A DNA stretch of 18,534 nucleotides from Epulopiscium sp. Nele67-Bin004 (lineage in GTDB: Bacteria > Bacillota_A > Clostridia > Lachnospirales > Cellulosilyticaceae), in contig LNZQ01000199.1 of NCBI GenBank assembly GCA_002007315.1, forward strand, positions 1 through 18,534. The letters run 5' to 3'. A program made the translations under genes and the position numbers. How positions within the stretch are numbered: the first letter of the stretch is position 1; every line of letters starts with the position of its first letter. Under the pieces are notes generated by a model. That model saw only the letters and a list, made by a program, of their open reading frames with translations, searched no databases and was not told the origin of the DNA. Of the stretch, positions 1 to 7,116 are shown piece after piece.

Positions 1-546
1 AGTTCCGTGGAAACCATATTTACGAATTCCGTATTTGTTGTAGTATTCTTTTGGTATAGCGTACATATATGCTTCTCTTGGCATAGTTTGGTGGAACGCT
101 GTATCAAATACTGCTACCATTGGAGTGTTTGGCATTAACTTACGACAAGCATCGATCCCTGTAAGGTTTGCTGGGTTGTGAAGTGGAGCTAAATCGCTAC
201 AATCTTCAATTGCTGCTTCAACTTCTGGAGTAATAACAACTGAAACGTTGAATTTTTCTCCACCATGAACTACACGGTGTCCAACAGCATCAATTTCATC
301 AATAGACTCAACACATTTGTTATCGCCTGTTGTAAGAAGTTCTACCATTTTTTGTAATGCCTCAGTGTGTGTAGGGAAATCTACATCGATTTGAACACCT
401 TTTTCTTCTCCAACTTGATGTTTGATAAATGAATCTGGAATTCCGATTTTTTCACAAATCCCTTTTGCAATTACACTCTCATCTGTCATGTCTAACAATT
501 GATATTTTAGTGAAGAACTTCCACAGTTTACTACTAATACTTTCAT
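1..546 (-). CDS. ackA: Acetate kinase, N-terminal 182 codons (cut by window edge)
   Basis: Acetate kinase interconverts acetyl phosphate + ADP and acetate + ATP in the cytoplasm; it is the ATP-yielding last step of acetate fermentation. The reading frame starts at ATG 544-546 on the minus strand and is open to base 1, so the C-terminal half lies outside the window. The N-terminus VLVVNCGSSSLK is the family signature. Residues known to be catalytic or substrate-binding in the Methanosarcina enzyme fall at the same numbers here: N7, S10, S12, R91 (in GHRVVHGG), H123 (in PLHNPAN), D148 (in FDTAFHQ) and H180 (in YGFHGT). A GGAGAAAA ribosome site precedes the ATG. The gene lies 30 nt downstream of pta in the same direction, so the two are almost certainly one transcript. 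Identification is very secure. Confidence 0.97.
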   Translation of the reverse strand, partial: MKVLVVNCGSSSLKYQLLDMTDESVIAKGICEKIGIPDSFIKHQVGEEKGVQIDVDFPTHTEALQKMVELLTTGDNKCVESIDEIDAVGHRVVHGGEKFNVSVVITPEVEAAIEDCSDLAPLHNPANLTGIDACRKLMPNTPMVAVFDTAFHQTMPREAYMYAIPKEYYNKYGIRKYGFHGT

Positions 547-576
547 TTAATTTTCTCCTTTATCTATATATAAATT

Positions 577-1572
577 TTATTGGTTTTGTGCTTGAATAGC
601 TGTAATTGCAACAACGCCTACGATGTCTGCTGCATCACAACCACGAGATAAGTCGTTTACTGGTTTTGCAATCCCTTGAGTAAGTGGTCCATACGCTTCT
701 GCTTTTGCAAGTCTTTGAACAAGTTTGTATCCGATATTTCCAGCATCTAAATCTGGGAATACTAAAACATTAGCTTGTCCCGCAAACTCGTTGTTTGGTG
801 CTTTAAATCTACCGATTGCTGGCACAATTGCTGCATCTGCTTGAACTTCACCTTCAACTTTTAGTCCTGGTGCTTGTTCTTTTACAAGTCTAGTTGCTTC
901 AACCATTTTGTCTACATTAGGGTGTTTTGCACTTCCATGTGTAGAATGCGAAAGCATTGCTACTATTGGCTCTTTTCCAACAAGTTGATCAAAGCTTTTT
1001 GCTGAACTTTGTGCAATAGCTGCAAGTTCTTCTGCGTTTGGACTTTGGTTTAATCCACAGTCACCAAATACGAAAACTCCATCTGCTCCGTATTCACAAT
1101 CTGGAACTACCATTAAGAAAAATCCTGATACAATTTTTGTTCCTGGTGCTGTTTTAAGTATTTGAAGTGATGGACGTAATACCGCCGCTGTTGCGTTTGC
1201 TGCTCCAGCAACCATCCCATCTGCAAGTCCTTGTTTAACCATCATTACTCCTAAAAATAATGTGTCTTTAACAAGAATTTCTTTTGCTTGCTCTTCAGTC
1301 ATTCCTTTTGATTTTCTTAGCTCATATAGCGCAGTCGCATACTCATCAAGCTCTGCAAAAGTATCTGGATTTATAATTGTAGCTTTAGATAAGTCAAAAT
1401 CTTTCCCATCTTCAGCAATTTTTGCTTCGTCCCCAATAATGATTAGGTCAGCGATTTCCTCCGCTAATATTGTATGTGCTGCTTCTAATGTACGAATATC
1501 ATATGATTCTGGTAATACAATAGTTTTTTTGTCCGCTTTTGCACGGTCTTTAAGTGAATTTAAAAAAGACAT
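577..1572 (-). CDS. pta: Phosphate acetyltransferase
   Basis: Phosphotransacetylase converts acetyl-CoA + phosphate to acetyl phosphate + CoA in the cytoplasm, feeding acetate kinase. The protein has 331 residues, the usual length of the short, single-domain (PtaB-like) clostridial form without the N-terminal regulatory domains of enterobacterial Pta. The body carries family landmarks: VLPESYDIRT near residue 20, the stretch DGMVAGAANAT near residue 118, SHSTHGSAKHP near 208, and the C-terminal substrate-site region PDLDAGNIGYKL followed by YGPLTQG and PVNDLSRGC. The ATG at 1570-1572 is preceded by a GAGAGGGGT ribosome site. It is the first gene of a pta-ackA operon driven by the promoter at 1623-1652, and is divergent from tmcAL. 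Very secure. Confidence 0.97.
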   Translation of the reverse strand: MSFLNSLKDRAKADKKTIVLPESYDIRTLEAAHTILAEEIADLIIIGDEAKIAEDGKDFDLSKATIINPDTFAELDEYATALYELRKSKGMTEEQAKEILVKDTLFLGVMMVKQGLADGMVAGAANATAAVLRPSLQILKTAPGTKIVSGFFLMVVPDCEYGADGVFVFGDCGLNQSPNAEELAAIAQSSAKSFDQLVGKEPIVAMLSHSTHGSAKHPNVDKMVEATRLVKEQAPGLKVEGEVQADAAIVPAIGRFKAPNNEFAGQANVLVFPDLDAGNIGYKLVQRLAKAEAYGPLTQGIAKPVNDLSRGCDAADIVGVVAITAIQAQNQ

Positions 1573-1622
1573 CTCTTAATACCCCTCTCATTTTTTTAAT
1601 TTGTTTTTTTCTTTACATTTCT

Positions 1623-1652
1623 ATTATATAACAAATTGTGCACAGTATACAA
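1623..1652 (-). promoter_or_regulatory. Sigma-A promoter for pta-ackA
   Basis: Read on the minus strand: a -35 box TTGTAT (1647-1652), an 18-nt spacer, and a perfect -10 box TATAAT (1623-1628). Transcription would start near 1616, giving a short leader of about 45 nt before pta. I saw no convincing catabolite-response element next to it. Confidence 0.6.
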
Positions 1653-1767
1653 GCATTATTTTTTTAGTACAATTTTATTTTCAAAAATTTTATATTTTAT
1701 CGTTTAAAACTTAATATTTTTGGTTAAAATAATAACAAGCGACTTTTTTTAGTTAGGGGGATAATAG

Positions 1768-2967
1768 GTGAAAATTACAGGAATTATTGTAGAATATAAT
1801 CCTTTTCATAATGGTCATTTATACCAAATAGAAACAATTAAATCAGAGTTAAATTCTGATTATATAATAGTAATTATGAGCGGTAACTTCTCTCAACGGG
1901 GAACGCCCTGCATTGTTGATAAGTTTATTAGGACAAAAATGGCACTATCTCTAGGTGTAGATATGGTTTTAGAACTTCCCACTATTTATGCAACTGCAAG
2001 CTCAGAATTTTTTGCTCAAGGTGCAGTGTGTAGTTTTATAAAAAGTAATATAGTTGACTCAATATGTTTTGGCAGTGAACAAGCTGAAATATCAATTCTT
2101 GATAAAATTTCAACTGTATTAAATGACGAACCATCTGAATACAAACTTAATTTAAAACAAAATATGCAACAAGGTTTAAGTTTTGCACAAGCTAGAAGCA
2201 ACGCCTTGGTTAAATATTTAACAGAATATTCCTCGGATTATGTCGTAAACTTTTTGAAACAACCTAACAATATTTTAAGTATTGAGTACTTTAAAGCACT
2301 AAAAAAGTATAATTCTACTATAAAGCCCATGCCAATTGAACGCAAAATTTCAAATTATCATGACACGGAAGTCTATTCGCACTTTGCATCGGCAACAGCT
2401 ATTAGGCAAGCCTTGCTAGACGATGACATAGTTTCTTTGGAACTAGGCATGCCAAAAATTTCTCTTGATTATTTACGTAGTGTTGATGCTTATCCTAACA
2501 TTGAGGAGTTATTTCCTTTATTAAGTTATAAATTGATTTCAAATCCCAAAGAACATCTTTATAATATATTTGATATCAACTCCAAATTAATTAATTCAAT
2601 ATACAATGCTTTACCTAATGCTAAAAGTTATAATGAGTTTATTGAGATGCTAACATCAAAAACTTTTAGTCGTGCAACTATATATAGGTCATTACTTAGA
2701 ATTTTATTTGACACCTATACATTAACAGAAATTAATTACATTAGGGTTTTAGGAGTAAACAAACAATCTACAAAATTGCTTTCTTTATTAAACGAAAATT
2801 CTAGTGTCCCTATTATATGCAACGTAAATAAAGATATCAAAAAATTAGATACTTTAAGCAAGAAAATGTTTGAAACTGATATTTTTGCTACCAACTTATA
2901 TCATCTGACACGCAAACAACCTAATTTATATAATCAAGATTTTACGACACCATTTATAGTATTATAG
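1768..2967 (+). CDS. tmcAL: tRNA(Met) cytidine acetate ligase
   Basis: TmcAL (formerly YlbM) activates acetate with ATP to acetyl-AMP and acetylates the wobble cytidine 34 of elongator tRNA-Met to ac4C, improving AUG decoding. The 399 residues match the family length. The N-terminus GIIVEYNPFHNGHLYQ carries the nucleotidyltransferase HxGH-type motif (H14-N-G-H17). It is followed by the family stretch MSGNFSQRGTP and by LGVDMVLELP. FASATAIRQAL near residue 205 is the second conserved block. The start is GTG at 1768 with an AGGGGG ribosome site 7 nt upstream. Divergent from pta-ackA, whose product acetate is its substrate. The ylbM-ylbJ neighbourhood is also seen in Bacillus. Function is by homology and quite secure. 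Confidence 0.93.
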   Translation: MKITGIIVEYNPFHNGHLYQIETIKSELNSDYIIVIMSGNFSQRGTPCIVDKFIRTKMALSLGVDMVLELPTIYATASSEFFAQGAVCSFIKSNIVDSICFGSEQAEISILDKISTVLNDEPSEYKLNLKQNMQQGLSFAQARSNALVKYLTEYSSDYVVNFLKQPNNILSIEYFKALKKYNSTIKPMPIERKISNYHDTEVYSHFASATAIRQALLDDDIVSLELGMPKISLDYLRSVDAYPNIEELFPLLSYKLISNPKEHLYNIFDINSKLINSIYNALPNAKSYNEFIEMLTSKTFSRATIYRSLLRILFDTYTLTEINYIRVLGVNKQSTKLLSLLNENSSVPIICNVNKDIKKLDTLSKKMFETDIFATNLYHLTRKQPNLYNQDFTTPFIVL

Positions 2968-3019
2968 TTATTTTTCAAGAAGGCTTGTCATACAATAACA
3001 ATAACTAATTATTGTATGA
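2968..3019 (+). promoter_or_regulatory. Sigma-E-like promoter and 11-bp inverted repeat before ylbJ
   Basis: CATACAAT at 2989-2996 matches the -10 consensus CATACAHT of the sporulation mother-cell factor sigma-E. TTATTTT (2968-2974), 14 nt upstream, is an imperfect fit to the sigma-E -35 (KMATATT). The same box is the left arm of a perfect inverted repeat: TCATACAATAA (2988-2998), a 10-nt loop, TTATTGTATGA (3009-3019). Its right arm touches the GAGGAGG ribosome site of ylbJ, so an RNA hairpin could also affect ylbJ translation. Known: ylbJ is a sigma-E regulon gene in B. subtilis. Inferred: the same control here. Confidence 0.5.
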
Positions 3020-3029
3020 GGAGGTTCTG

Positions 3030-4130
3030 ATGTCGACAGTTTTAATATTATTACTTATGGGGTACACACTTATAGAACCAGAAATTTGTATACAAGGGGC
3101 AACTTCTGGATTGCTACTGTGGTTTAACAAAGTGCTACCCTCCTTGTTACCGTTTATTATTTTATCCCAATTACTTTTCAAACTTGGAGTAATTTTTAAA
3201 CTTGAGAGATATATAGGTTCGTATGCCCAAAAACTATTTGGAGTTTCTGGTAGCAGTTTAATAACGTTTGTTTTAGGTTCAATTGGAGGCTCACCAACAG
3301 GTGCAAAGCTTACAAATCAGCTACTTTTACAACCAAATATAAGCCTTGTTGAAGCACAAAAAACTTTATGTTTTTCAAATAATTGTGGACCACTTTTTAT
3401 AATAGGAACTGTTGGTACATTAATGCTTGGAGATGTAAGGCTAGGATATTTTCTTGCATTTATACATATTTTATCTGCACTAACTATTTTGGTGTTATCT
3501 AGGTTTTATCGTATGCCAAATCCAAACAAAAGTCGTTTGTCACAAAAATATGATGATTCACCTGCATTTGTTACTGCATTTACAGACTCTGTGCAAGGTG
3601 GAATGGAAACGATAGTGTATGTAGGAGGATTTATAATTTTCTTTTCTATGATACTAAACATAATTAAAAATCTTGAAATATTTAATATGTTTGTTGACGG
3701 AGTTTCAAACTTTTTAAATGTAGAACCTATTGTGTTTGAGGGGATACTGCTTGGTAGTTTAGAGTTCTCAAACGGGACAGCGTATATTGCACCATATTAT
3801 TCAACGCACCCTGAGGTACTTGGAATTTTGTCTGCTGTTATAGCGTTTGGCGGATTTTGCGTATTTTTTCAAAGTGCACACATATTGTCTAACACAAAGT
3901 TATCTCTAGGATTATATTTGTTAGCAAAAGTTATACAAGCTATATTTGCATACGTTATTACGGTTATTTTATATCCGTTTTTTGTTGCATATACAACAGG
4001 TGTACAAGTTGTAACAAGTTATTTTATGATAAGTATTTTTGTTGTTATGTTTGGATTGATTGCATTTGTATTACACAACTGGTCAAAAAAAGATTTGATG
4101 GCACTTCAAAAGGCAGTACTAATAAAATAA
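3030..4130 (+). CDS. ylbJ: Sporulation integral membrane protein YlbJ
   Basis: YlbJ is a multi-pass membrane protein needed in Bacillus for formation of heat-resistant spores; its transported substrate is unknown. The 366-residue product has about eight hydrophobic spans. It shows the family pattern GLLLWFNKVLPSLLPFIILSQ near the N-terminus, GSIGGSPTGAKLTNQLL (the nucleoside-recognition/gate-like half), SFSNNCGP-type residues (CFSNNCGPLFIIG), and LEFSNGTA near residue 250. The frame is open from a TTG at 3012, but that codon overlaps the inverted repeat and lies upstream of the Shine-Dalgarno. The GAGGAGG at 3018-3024 sits 5 nt before ATG 3030, so I use that start. It is 62 nt after tmcAL and ends in a strong terminator. 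Family assignment is secure; the role in this organism is inferred. Confidence 0.88.
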   Translation: MSTVLILLLMGYTLIEPEICIQGATSGLLLWFNKVLPSLLPFIILSQLLFKLGVIFKLERYIGSYAQKLFGVSGSSLITFVLGSIGGSPTGAKLTNQLLLQPNISLVEAQKTLCFSNNCGPLFIIGTVGTLMLGDVRLGYFLAFIHILSALTILVLSRFYRMPNPNKSRLSQKYDDSPAFVTAFTDSVQGGMETIVYVGGFIIFFSMILNIIKNLEIFNMFVDGVSNFLNVEPIVFEGILLGSLEFSNGTAYIAPYYSTHPEVLGILSAVIAFGGFCVFFQSAHILSNTKLSLGLYLLAKVIQAIFAYVITVILYPFFVAYTTGVQVVTSYFMISIFVVMFGLIAFVLHNWSKKDLMALQKAVLIK

Positions 4131-4132
4131 TA

Positions 4133-4168
4133 AAAAAGGAGTATCAGTCGTTCCCGATACTCCTTTTT
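4133..4168. terminator. Bidirectional rho-independent terminator
   Basis: A 13-bp perfect stem: 5 A + GGAGTATC (4133-4145), a 10-nt loop, and GATACTCC + 5 T (4156-4168). The A and T runs in the arms supply a U-tract on both strands. It ends ylbJ on plus and the small ORF 4170-4337 on minus. Confidence 0.9.
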
Positions 4169-4169
4169 C

Positions 4170-4337
4170 TTATTCTGGTAATTCTGCAAATATAACTAGT
4201 TCTTGTGCTATCGTCTGTCCATCAAGTGTTGTCAAGTCCCATGCACCTAGCGATAGTTTACATAAAAATATTGTAAGGAAAGCCGCCATAGTGGCTATTG
4301 TCGTACATGTCAAAAGTTTACTTTGTTTATTAGTCAT
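4170..4337 (-). CDS. Small single-span membrane protein, 55 aa
   Basis: A short gene that is easy to miss. The ATG is at 4335-4337 and has an exact GGAGG ribosome site 8 nt upstream (4344-4348 on plus). The 55-residue product starts MTNKQSKLLTCTTIATMAAF and ends in TAA at 4170-4172, immediately before the arm of the bidirectional terminator. Residues 8-31 are hydrophobic (LLTCTTIATMAAFLTIFLCKLSL), preceded by Lys-rich residues. This suggests a type-II membrane anchor or an uncleaved signal, with a short acidic C-terminal tail (LDGQTIAQELVIFAELPE). A good Shine-Dalgarno, a hydrophobic span and a terminator together make a real gene likely. No family recognised. Convergent with ylbJ. Confidence 0.6.
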   Translation of the reverse strand: MTNKQSKLLTCTTIATMAAFLTIFLCKLSLGAWDLTTLDGQTIAQELVIFAELPE

Positions 4338-4684
4338 AGGGCTACCTCCGTAAATAATTATATTATAATGAAAGATTATTATAGCTTAATTTTATTACGC
4401 TATTGTTAAGACAAAGGAAAATTTCGGTAAAATTTGGTAAGGTTAGATTAACTGCTTTTTCGCCTAATGCTTAAATTAATATCTAATTATAACACAAATC
4501 AATGTGACTTATTTACCAATTGATTTTTATAACTTGTTACATGTGCAACAAAAATTATACAAACAAAATTATTAAATTTCTCTAATACTAAACGTGTCGC
4601 CAAATTTAACTTGTTCGCTACATATAGGACTTATGCCCCACATAAACTATTAAAGAATTTATCAGATAAAAATTAGGAGGGCTT
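4338..4684. other. Gene-free intergenic region, 347 nt
   Basis: Very AT-rich. The left part must hold the promoter of the minus-strand 55-aa ORF; TATAAT-like boxes occur at about 4350-4385 on minus, but no pair is clearly best. On plus, TTGTTA (4534-4539), 16 nt, TATACA (4556-4561) is a weak candidate promoter for the gene at 4685 and would leave a leader of about 115 nt. I see no convincing riboswitch, tRNA or ORF. Confidence 0.4.
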
Positions 4685-4996
4685 ATGCAACGGTATAATA
4701 ATTTCTTTTTAGATTGCATTATTTATATTAAAACTAGTGATATTCCATATGAAGAAAAAACTACAAGATTACTTAATCTCATTGCTAGAGCTAAACAATT
4801 TGAGATGTTAGTAAGACGACTTGAACAAATAGACCCATCTTTGTCATCTATATGCGATATCGAAAATTCACTTGATCGCATCGGCACAGATACAATGGAT
4901 TCAATAGAACGCTACGAAAGGTACATTTATTGGGTGGAATCGGCAATAACAGCTATACAAGACGTAATTAGTCGCTCACCAATAATTGCAATTTAA
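4685..4996 (+). CDS. Hypothetical protein, 103 aa, helical
   Basis: Family not recognised. The ATG at 4685 follows an AGGAGGG ribosome site (4675-4681) with close spacing, so expression is credible. The 103-residue sequence is predicted by eye to be mostly alpha-helical and amphipathic (YEEKTTRLLNLIARAKQFEM, LVRRLEQIDPSL, then RYERYIYWVESAITAIQDVI). It has no signal peptide and no clear membrane span. The middle (ICDIENSLDRIGTDTMDSIERY) is acidic. A three-helix cytoplasmic adaptor-like protein is one possibility, but nothing identifies a function. It is a single-gene unit, convergent with the M15 peptidase gene, with a shared hairpin between them. Confidence 0.7.
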   Translation: MQRYNNFFLDCIIYIKTSDIPYEEKTTRLLNLIARAKQFEMLVRRLEQIDPSLSSICDIENSLDRIGTDTMDSIERYERYIYWVESAITAIQDVISRSPIIAI

Positions 4997-5018
4997 AAAT
5001 ATGATAATAATAAATAAA

Positions 5019-5048
5019 GCGTTAGTTACACCTAGATGTAATTAACGC
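5019..5048. terminator. Hairpin terminator between convergent genes
   Basis: GCGTTAGTTACA (5019-5030), a 6-nt loop, TGTAATTAACGC (5037-5048): a 12-bp stem with one G-U/A-C position. On minus it is followed by TTTATTTATTATT, a workable U-rich tract 9 nt after the stop of the peptidase gene. On plus the U-tract is poorer. Confidence 0.65.
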
Positions 5049-5056
5049 CAATTATA

Positions 5057-5896
5057 TTAATAGTTAAAATGCATATAGTCTAGCGTTGTGCTCCAAGCAT
5101 CTCCACCCCAAATAAAACCGTGGTTTTCAAATGCTCTCACAACATCACCATATGGCGAAATCGAGTATACGTCTTCATCTGGACTCCAGTATTTGCCCAC
5201 AATAGTACCATTTCCATAGTCACAATAGTTTTCTTCCCAATTCAAATCTATAGCAAGTCCTAAGTTGTGCAAACTTGAACTGCCTGCCCCTCGCCATGAG
5301 TATCCTGCAACATATTTTATAGGAAATTGCTCTGGCCCATAAAAAATTTCTTGAAAAATCAGCATTGTTTCGTTTTCAATTATCGGGTGGACTTTTATAG
5401 TTGCTGTACTCGCCACTTTTTCACCATTTACTAATTTCCAAATAGGAATTGTCACATCAACAAGTTGTGCCTCTGCCGATGCTTGCGTGTTAAATAATCC
5501 CGTCGCTCTAAGTTGTTTAACTAGCTCGCTGTTTGAATAAGTTTTGTCTGTATAAAGTTCTGTTGTTTGCGTTCCATTTGCATCACTTACTTTGATAGTG
5601 TATTTTCGGTTGTAGTCGCCTTGAAATGTATACTGCGTTTGTCCGTCAAGTTGAACCGATAATTTTTCTTGTGGCGAATACAAATAGCTCGTTGTATTTG
5701 TTCGCTCCTCAACGACTGTAATAGTTGCCGTTGGGCTTACACCATAGATTGTTACTAGGTTTGTTGAGTATTCTACACTCGCAGAAATTCCTGCTTGTGT
5801 TATGTAGGGAGCTGTTTCCCCTGTCGCAAATACTGGTGATGACATGCATACTAGTGCACCTAAAGTTATAGATACAATTTTTCTTAAGTTCTTCAT
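5057..5896 (-). CDS. Secreted M15-family D,D-/L,D-type peptidoglycan peptidase
   Basis: A probable exported zinc peptidase acting on wall peptides (M15 family: VanY-like D-Ala-D-Ala carboxypeptidases and CwlK-like L-Ala-D-Glu endopeptidases). The 279 residues begin with a signal peptide (MKNLRKIVSI, then a hydrophobic core, cleavage near VFA-TG, residue 25). Residues about 35-120 look like a beta-rich Ig/cadherin-like region (NLVTIYGVSPTATITV). The C-terminal 90 residues carry the catalytic signature SSLHNLGLAIDLN (zinc ligands H210 and D217), then WGGDAWS and DYMHF with H276 as third ligand and D273 as the probable acid/base partner. This layout is closest to the Peptidase_M15_4 type. ATG 5894-5896 has an AAAGGAG site. 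It stands alone with its own promoter and terminator. Substrate bond not determinable from sequence. Confidence 0.85.
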   Translation of the reverse strand: MKNLRKIVSITLGALVCMSSPVFATGETAPYITQAGISASVEYSTNLVTIYGVSPTATITVVEERTNTTSYLYSPQEKLSVQLDGQTQYTFQGDYNRKYTIKVSDANGTQTTELYTDKTYSNSELVKQLRATGLFNTQASAEAQLVDVTIPIWKLVNGEKVASTATIKVHPIIENETMLIFQEIFYGPEQFPIKYVAGYSWRGAGSSSLHNLGLAIDLNWEENYCDYGNGTIVGKYWSPDEDVYSISPYGDVVRAFENHGFIWGGDAWSTTLDYMHFNY

Positions 5897-5929
5897 TGTT
5901 TCTCCTTTGTAAAAAATGTATTTTTCAAA

Positions 5930-5958
5930 ATTATAACATTGTATCTATGTCAAGTAAA
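5930..5958 (-). promoter_or_regulatory. Extended -10 sigma-A promoter for the M15 peptidase
   Basis: On minus: TTTACT (5953-5958), a 17-nt spacer, and TATAAT (5930-5935) preceded by TGT, an extended -10. A consensus TTGACA also occurs just inside the spacer, but at 12 nt it is too close to serve the same -10. Confidence 0.6.
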
Positions 5959-5972
5959 TATTAATTTGTGGG

Positions 5973-6001
5973 TTGATTGAAAAACTTTTGTGTAGTATAG
6001 T
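5973..6001 (+). promoter_or_regulatory. Sigma-A promoter for the three-gene cassette
   Basis: TTGATT (5973-5978), a 17-nt spacer, TATAGT (5996-6001), with one or two mismatches per box and ideal spacing. Expected start near 6008, about 27 nt before the DUF4160 gene. It is back-to-back with the M15 promoter in a 138-nt intergenic region. Confidence 0.65.
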
Positions 6002-6034
6002 AGTTATTAAATATTATATAAAGGAGCTAAACTA

Positions 6035-6295
6035 ATGCCAGAAATAAGTATTTTTTTTGGAATACGAATTACTATTAATTATAATGACCATATGCCCCCT
6101 CATTTTCATGCACAATATAACGGATATGATGTATCTATTGATATCATTAATGGTAGCGTGCTTAAAGGCAATTTGCCAAAACGCCAATTAAAATTAGTGC
6201 TTGCTTGGACAGAAATCCATCGTGATGAATTAATGCAAAACTGGGAATTGTCAAGGTCACACGAACCACTTTATAAAATAGCACCACTAAACTAA
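6035..6295 (+). CDS. DUF4160 family protein
   Basis: An 86-residue cytoplasmic protein with the DUF4160 hallmark: a beta-rich N-terminus followed by DHMPPHFHAQYNGYDVSIDI (conserved PPHFH, residues about 21-25). After it comes a region KGNLPKRQLKLVLAWTEIHRDELMQNW in which the final helix contains the conserved W...H..EL..NW pattern. Length matches the family. Biochemical role is unknown. DUF4160 genes are often found next to DUF2442 genes, as here, an arrangement that recalls toxin-antitoxin or other two-component small modules; that role is inference. First gene of the cassette, with GGAG 10 nt before ATG 6035, and 27 nt upstream of the DUF2442 gene. Confidence 0.85.
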   Translation: MPEISIFFGIRITINYNDHMPPHFHAQYNGYDVSIDIINGSVLKGNLPKRQLKLVLAWTEIHRDELMQNWELSRSHEPLYKIAPLN

Positions 6296-6322
6296 ACTAT
6301 AATATATAAAGGAGTAGTATAT

Positions 6323-6628
6323 ATGATTGAAGAATATTATCCAGAAGTTCTACAAGCAATTCCAACAGATGATTACACAGTGTACGTCTATTTTGATGAT
6401 GGGCGTATAAAATTATTTGATGCAAAAGAGTTAGTCACAAAAGGAATATTTAAACCTCTTCAAGATATAAAGAAATTCAAATCAACTTGCACTGTTTTAA
6501 ATAATACATTAGCTTGGGATCTCCAAGGCAACTATGACACAACAAAATGTTTAGATATAGACCCGTTTGTTATTTACAATGATTACCCTGAAGTTGAAGA
6601 ACCAACACATTTATTCAATAATCATTAA
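6323..6628 (+). CDS. DUF2442 family protein
   Basis: A 101-residue protein matching DUF2442. It has a short N-terminal beta strand EVLQAIPTDDYTVYVYFDDGRIKLFDAKELV, then GIFKPLQDIKKFKSTCTV, then the turn NTLAWDLQGNYD in which the W near residue 65 is typically conserved. The tail is acidic (DYPEVEEPTHL). Members fold as a small beta-alpha domain; the molecular role is not established. It follows the DUF4160 gene by 27 nt with its own AAAGGAG site 10 nt before ATG 6323, so the two are co-transcribed. The conserved pairing suggests that the products act together, possibly as partners in a complex. Assignment to the family is confident; function is open. Confidence 0.85.
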   Translation: MIEEYYPEVLQAIPTDDYTVYVYFDDGRIKLFDAKELVTKGIFKPLQDIKKFKSTCTVLNNTLAWDLQGNYDTTKCLDIDPFVIYNDYPEVEEPTHLFNNH

Positions 6629-6677
6629 TATAAACTTCCAATATAGGATATAATATTATATAAAGGGGGTAAGGCTT

Positions 6678-7010
6678 ATGGATATGTTAAGAGAGTTATT
6701 TTATGGAGCTTTAGATAAACTGGGTGATTACAAAATGTTAGGCTTGATTGATTTTGATGGTGAGTTTAGTCCAAATACTACGATGGATAGAATACAATTT
6801 ACTGATGATATCCCTACAAATGATATCGAAAAAATTAAATTATATGAAGTGTTAGCGAATTTTGTTTTTACAAGTAGCCGAAAAAACGTTGTACTCGTAG
6901 GTACAAATGAAACGAATGATATCAACATATCAGATTTAGAAGTATTATTAAACATAGATGTAAAAAAAGCTTTAGGTGCATTTGCCGAACTAATGTGCGT
7001 TGAGGTATAA
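6678..7010 (+). CDS. Hypothetical protein, 110 aa
   Basis: Family not recognised. ATG 6678 has an AAAGGGGG site (6662-6669) slightly further upstream than usual; an in-frame ATG two codons later (6684) is an alternative start. The product is acidic, with no signal peptide or membrane span: an N-terminal helix (LRELFYGALDKLGDY), a glycine-containing strand region, and a C-terminal helix (DVKKALGAFAELMC). It is third in the plus-strand cassette, 49 nt behind the DUF2442 gene, whose last codons are followed by a leader with the same 15 nt as the one in front of the DUF4160 gene. Co-transcription is likely. If the first two genes are a toxin-antitoxin-like pair, this could be a third component or an unrelated passenger. 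Confidence 0.7.
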   Translation: MDMLRELFYGALDKLGDYKMLGLIDFDGEFSPNTTMDRIQFTDDIPTNDIEKIKLYEVLANFVFTSSRKNVVLVGTNETNDINISDLEVLLNIDVKKALGAFAELMCVEV

Positions 7011-7085
7011 CAAGCTTTATATTTACTAATGTACACTTGGGTATAAATAAATTTTTCTAACCCAACATGTATCGGGCATTAAAAA

Positions 7086-7116
7086 CGGGCGATTGTTTAG
7101 TCGCCCGCTATTTTTT
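7086..7116. terminator. Bidirectional rho-independent terminator
   Basis: CGGGCGA (7086-7092), an 8-nt loop, TCGCCCG (7101-7107), then CTATTTTTT on plus. On minus the same stem is followed by TTTTTAA. It closes the three-gene cassette on plus and the 106-aa gene on minus, whose stop codon (7115-7117) overlaps the T-run. Confidence 0.9.

Noticed and set aside
1262..1579. Plus-strand 105-codon ORF opposite pta
   Set aside because: Antisense shadow of a conserved gene, with Ser-rich translation and no ribosome site.
3012..3029. TTG start six codons upstream for ylbJ
   Set aside because: It lies in the inverted repeat, ahead of the GAGGAGG site. ATG 3030 has proper spacing after that site.
6986..7046. 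Partial duplication of the end of the 110-aa gene (similar ~24 nt repeated after the stop)
   Set aside because: Only about three quarters of the bases match over a very short AT-rich stretch; not distinguishable from chance.
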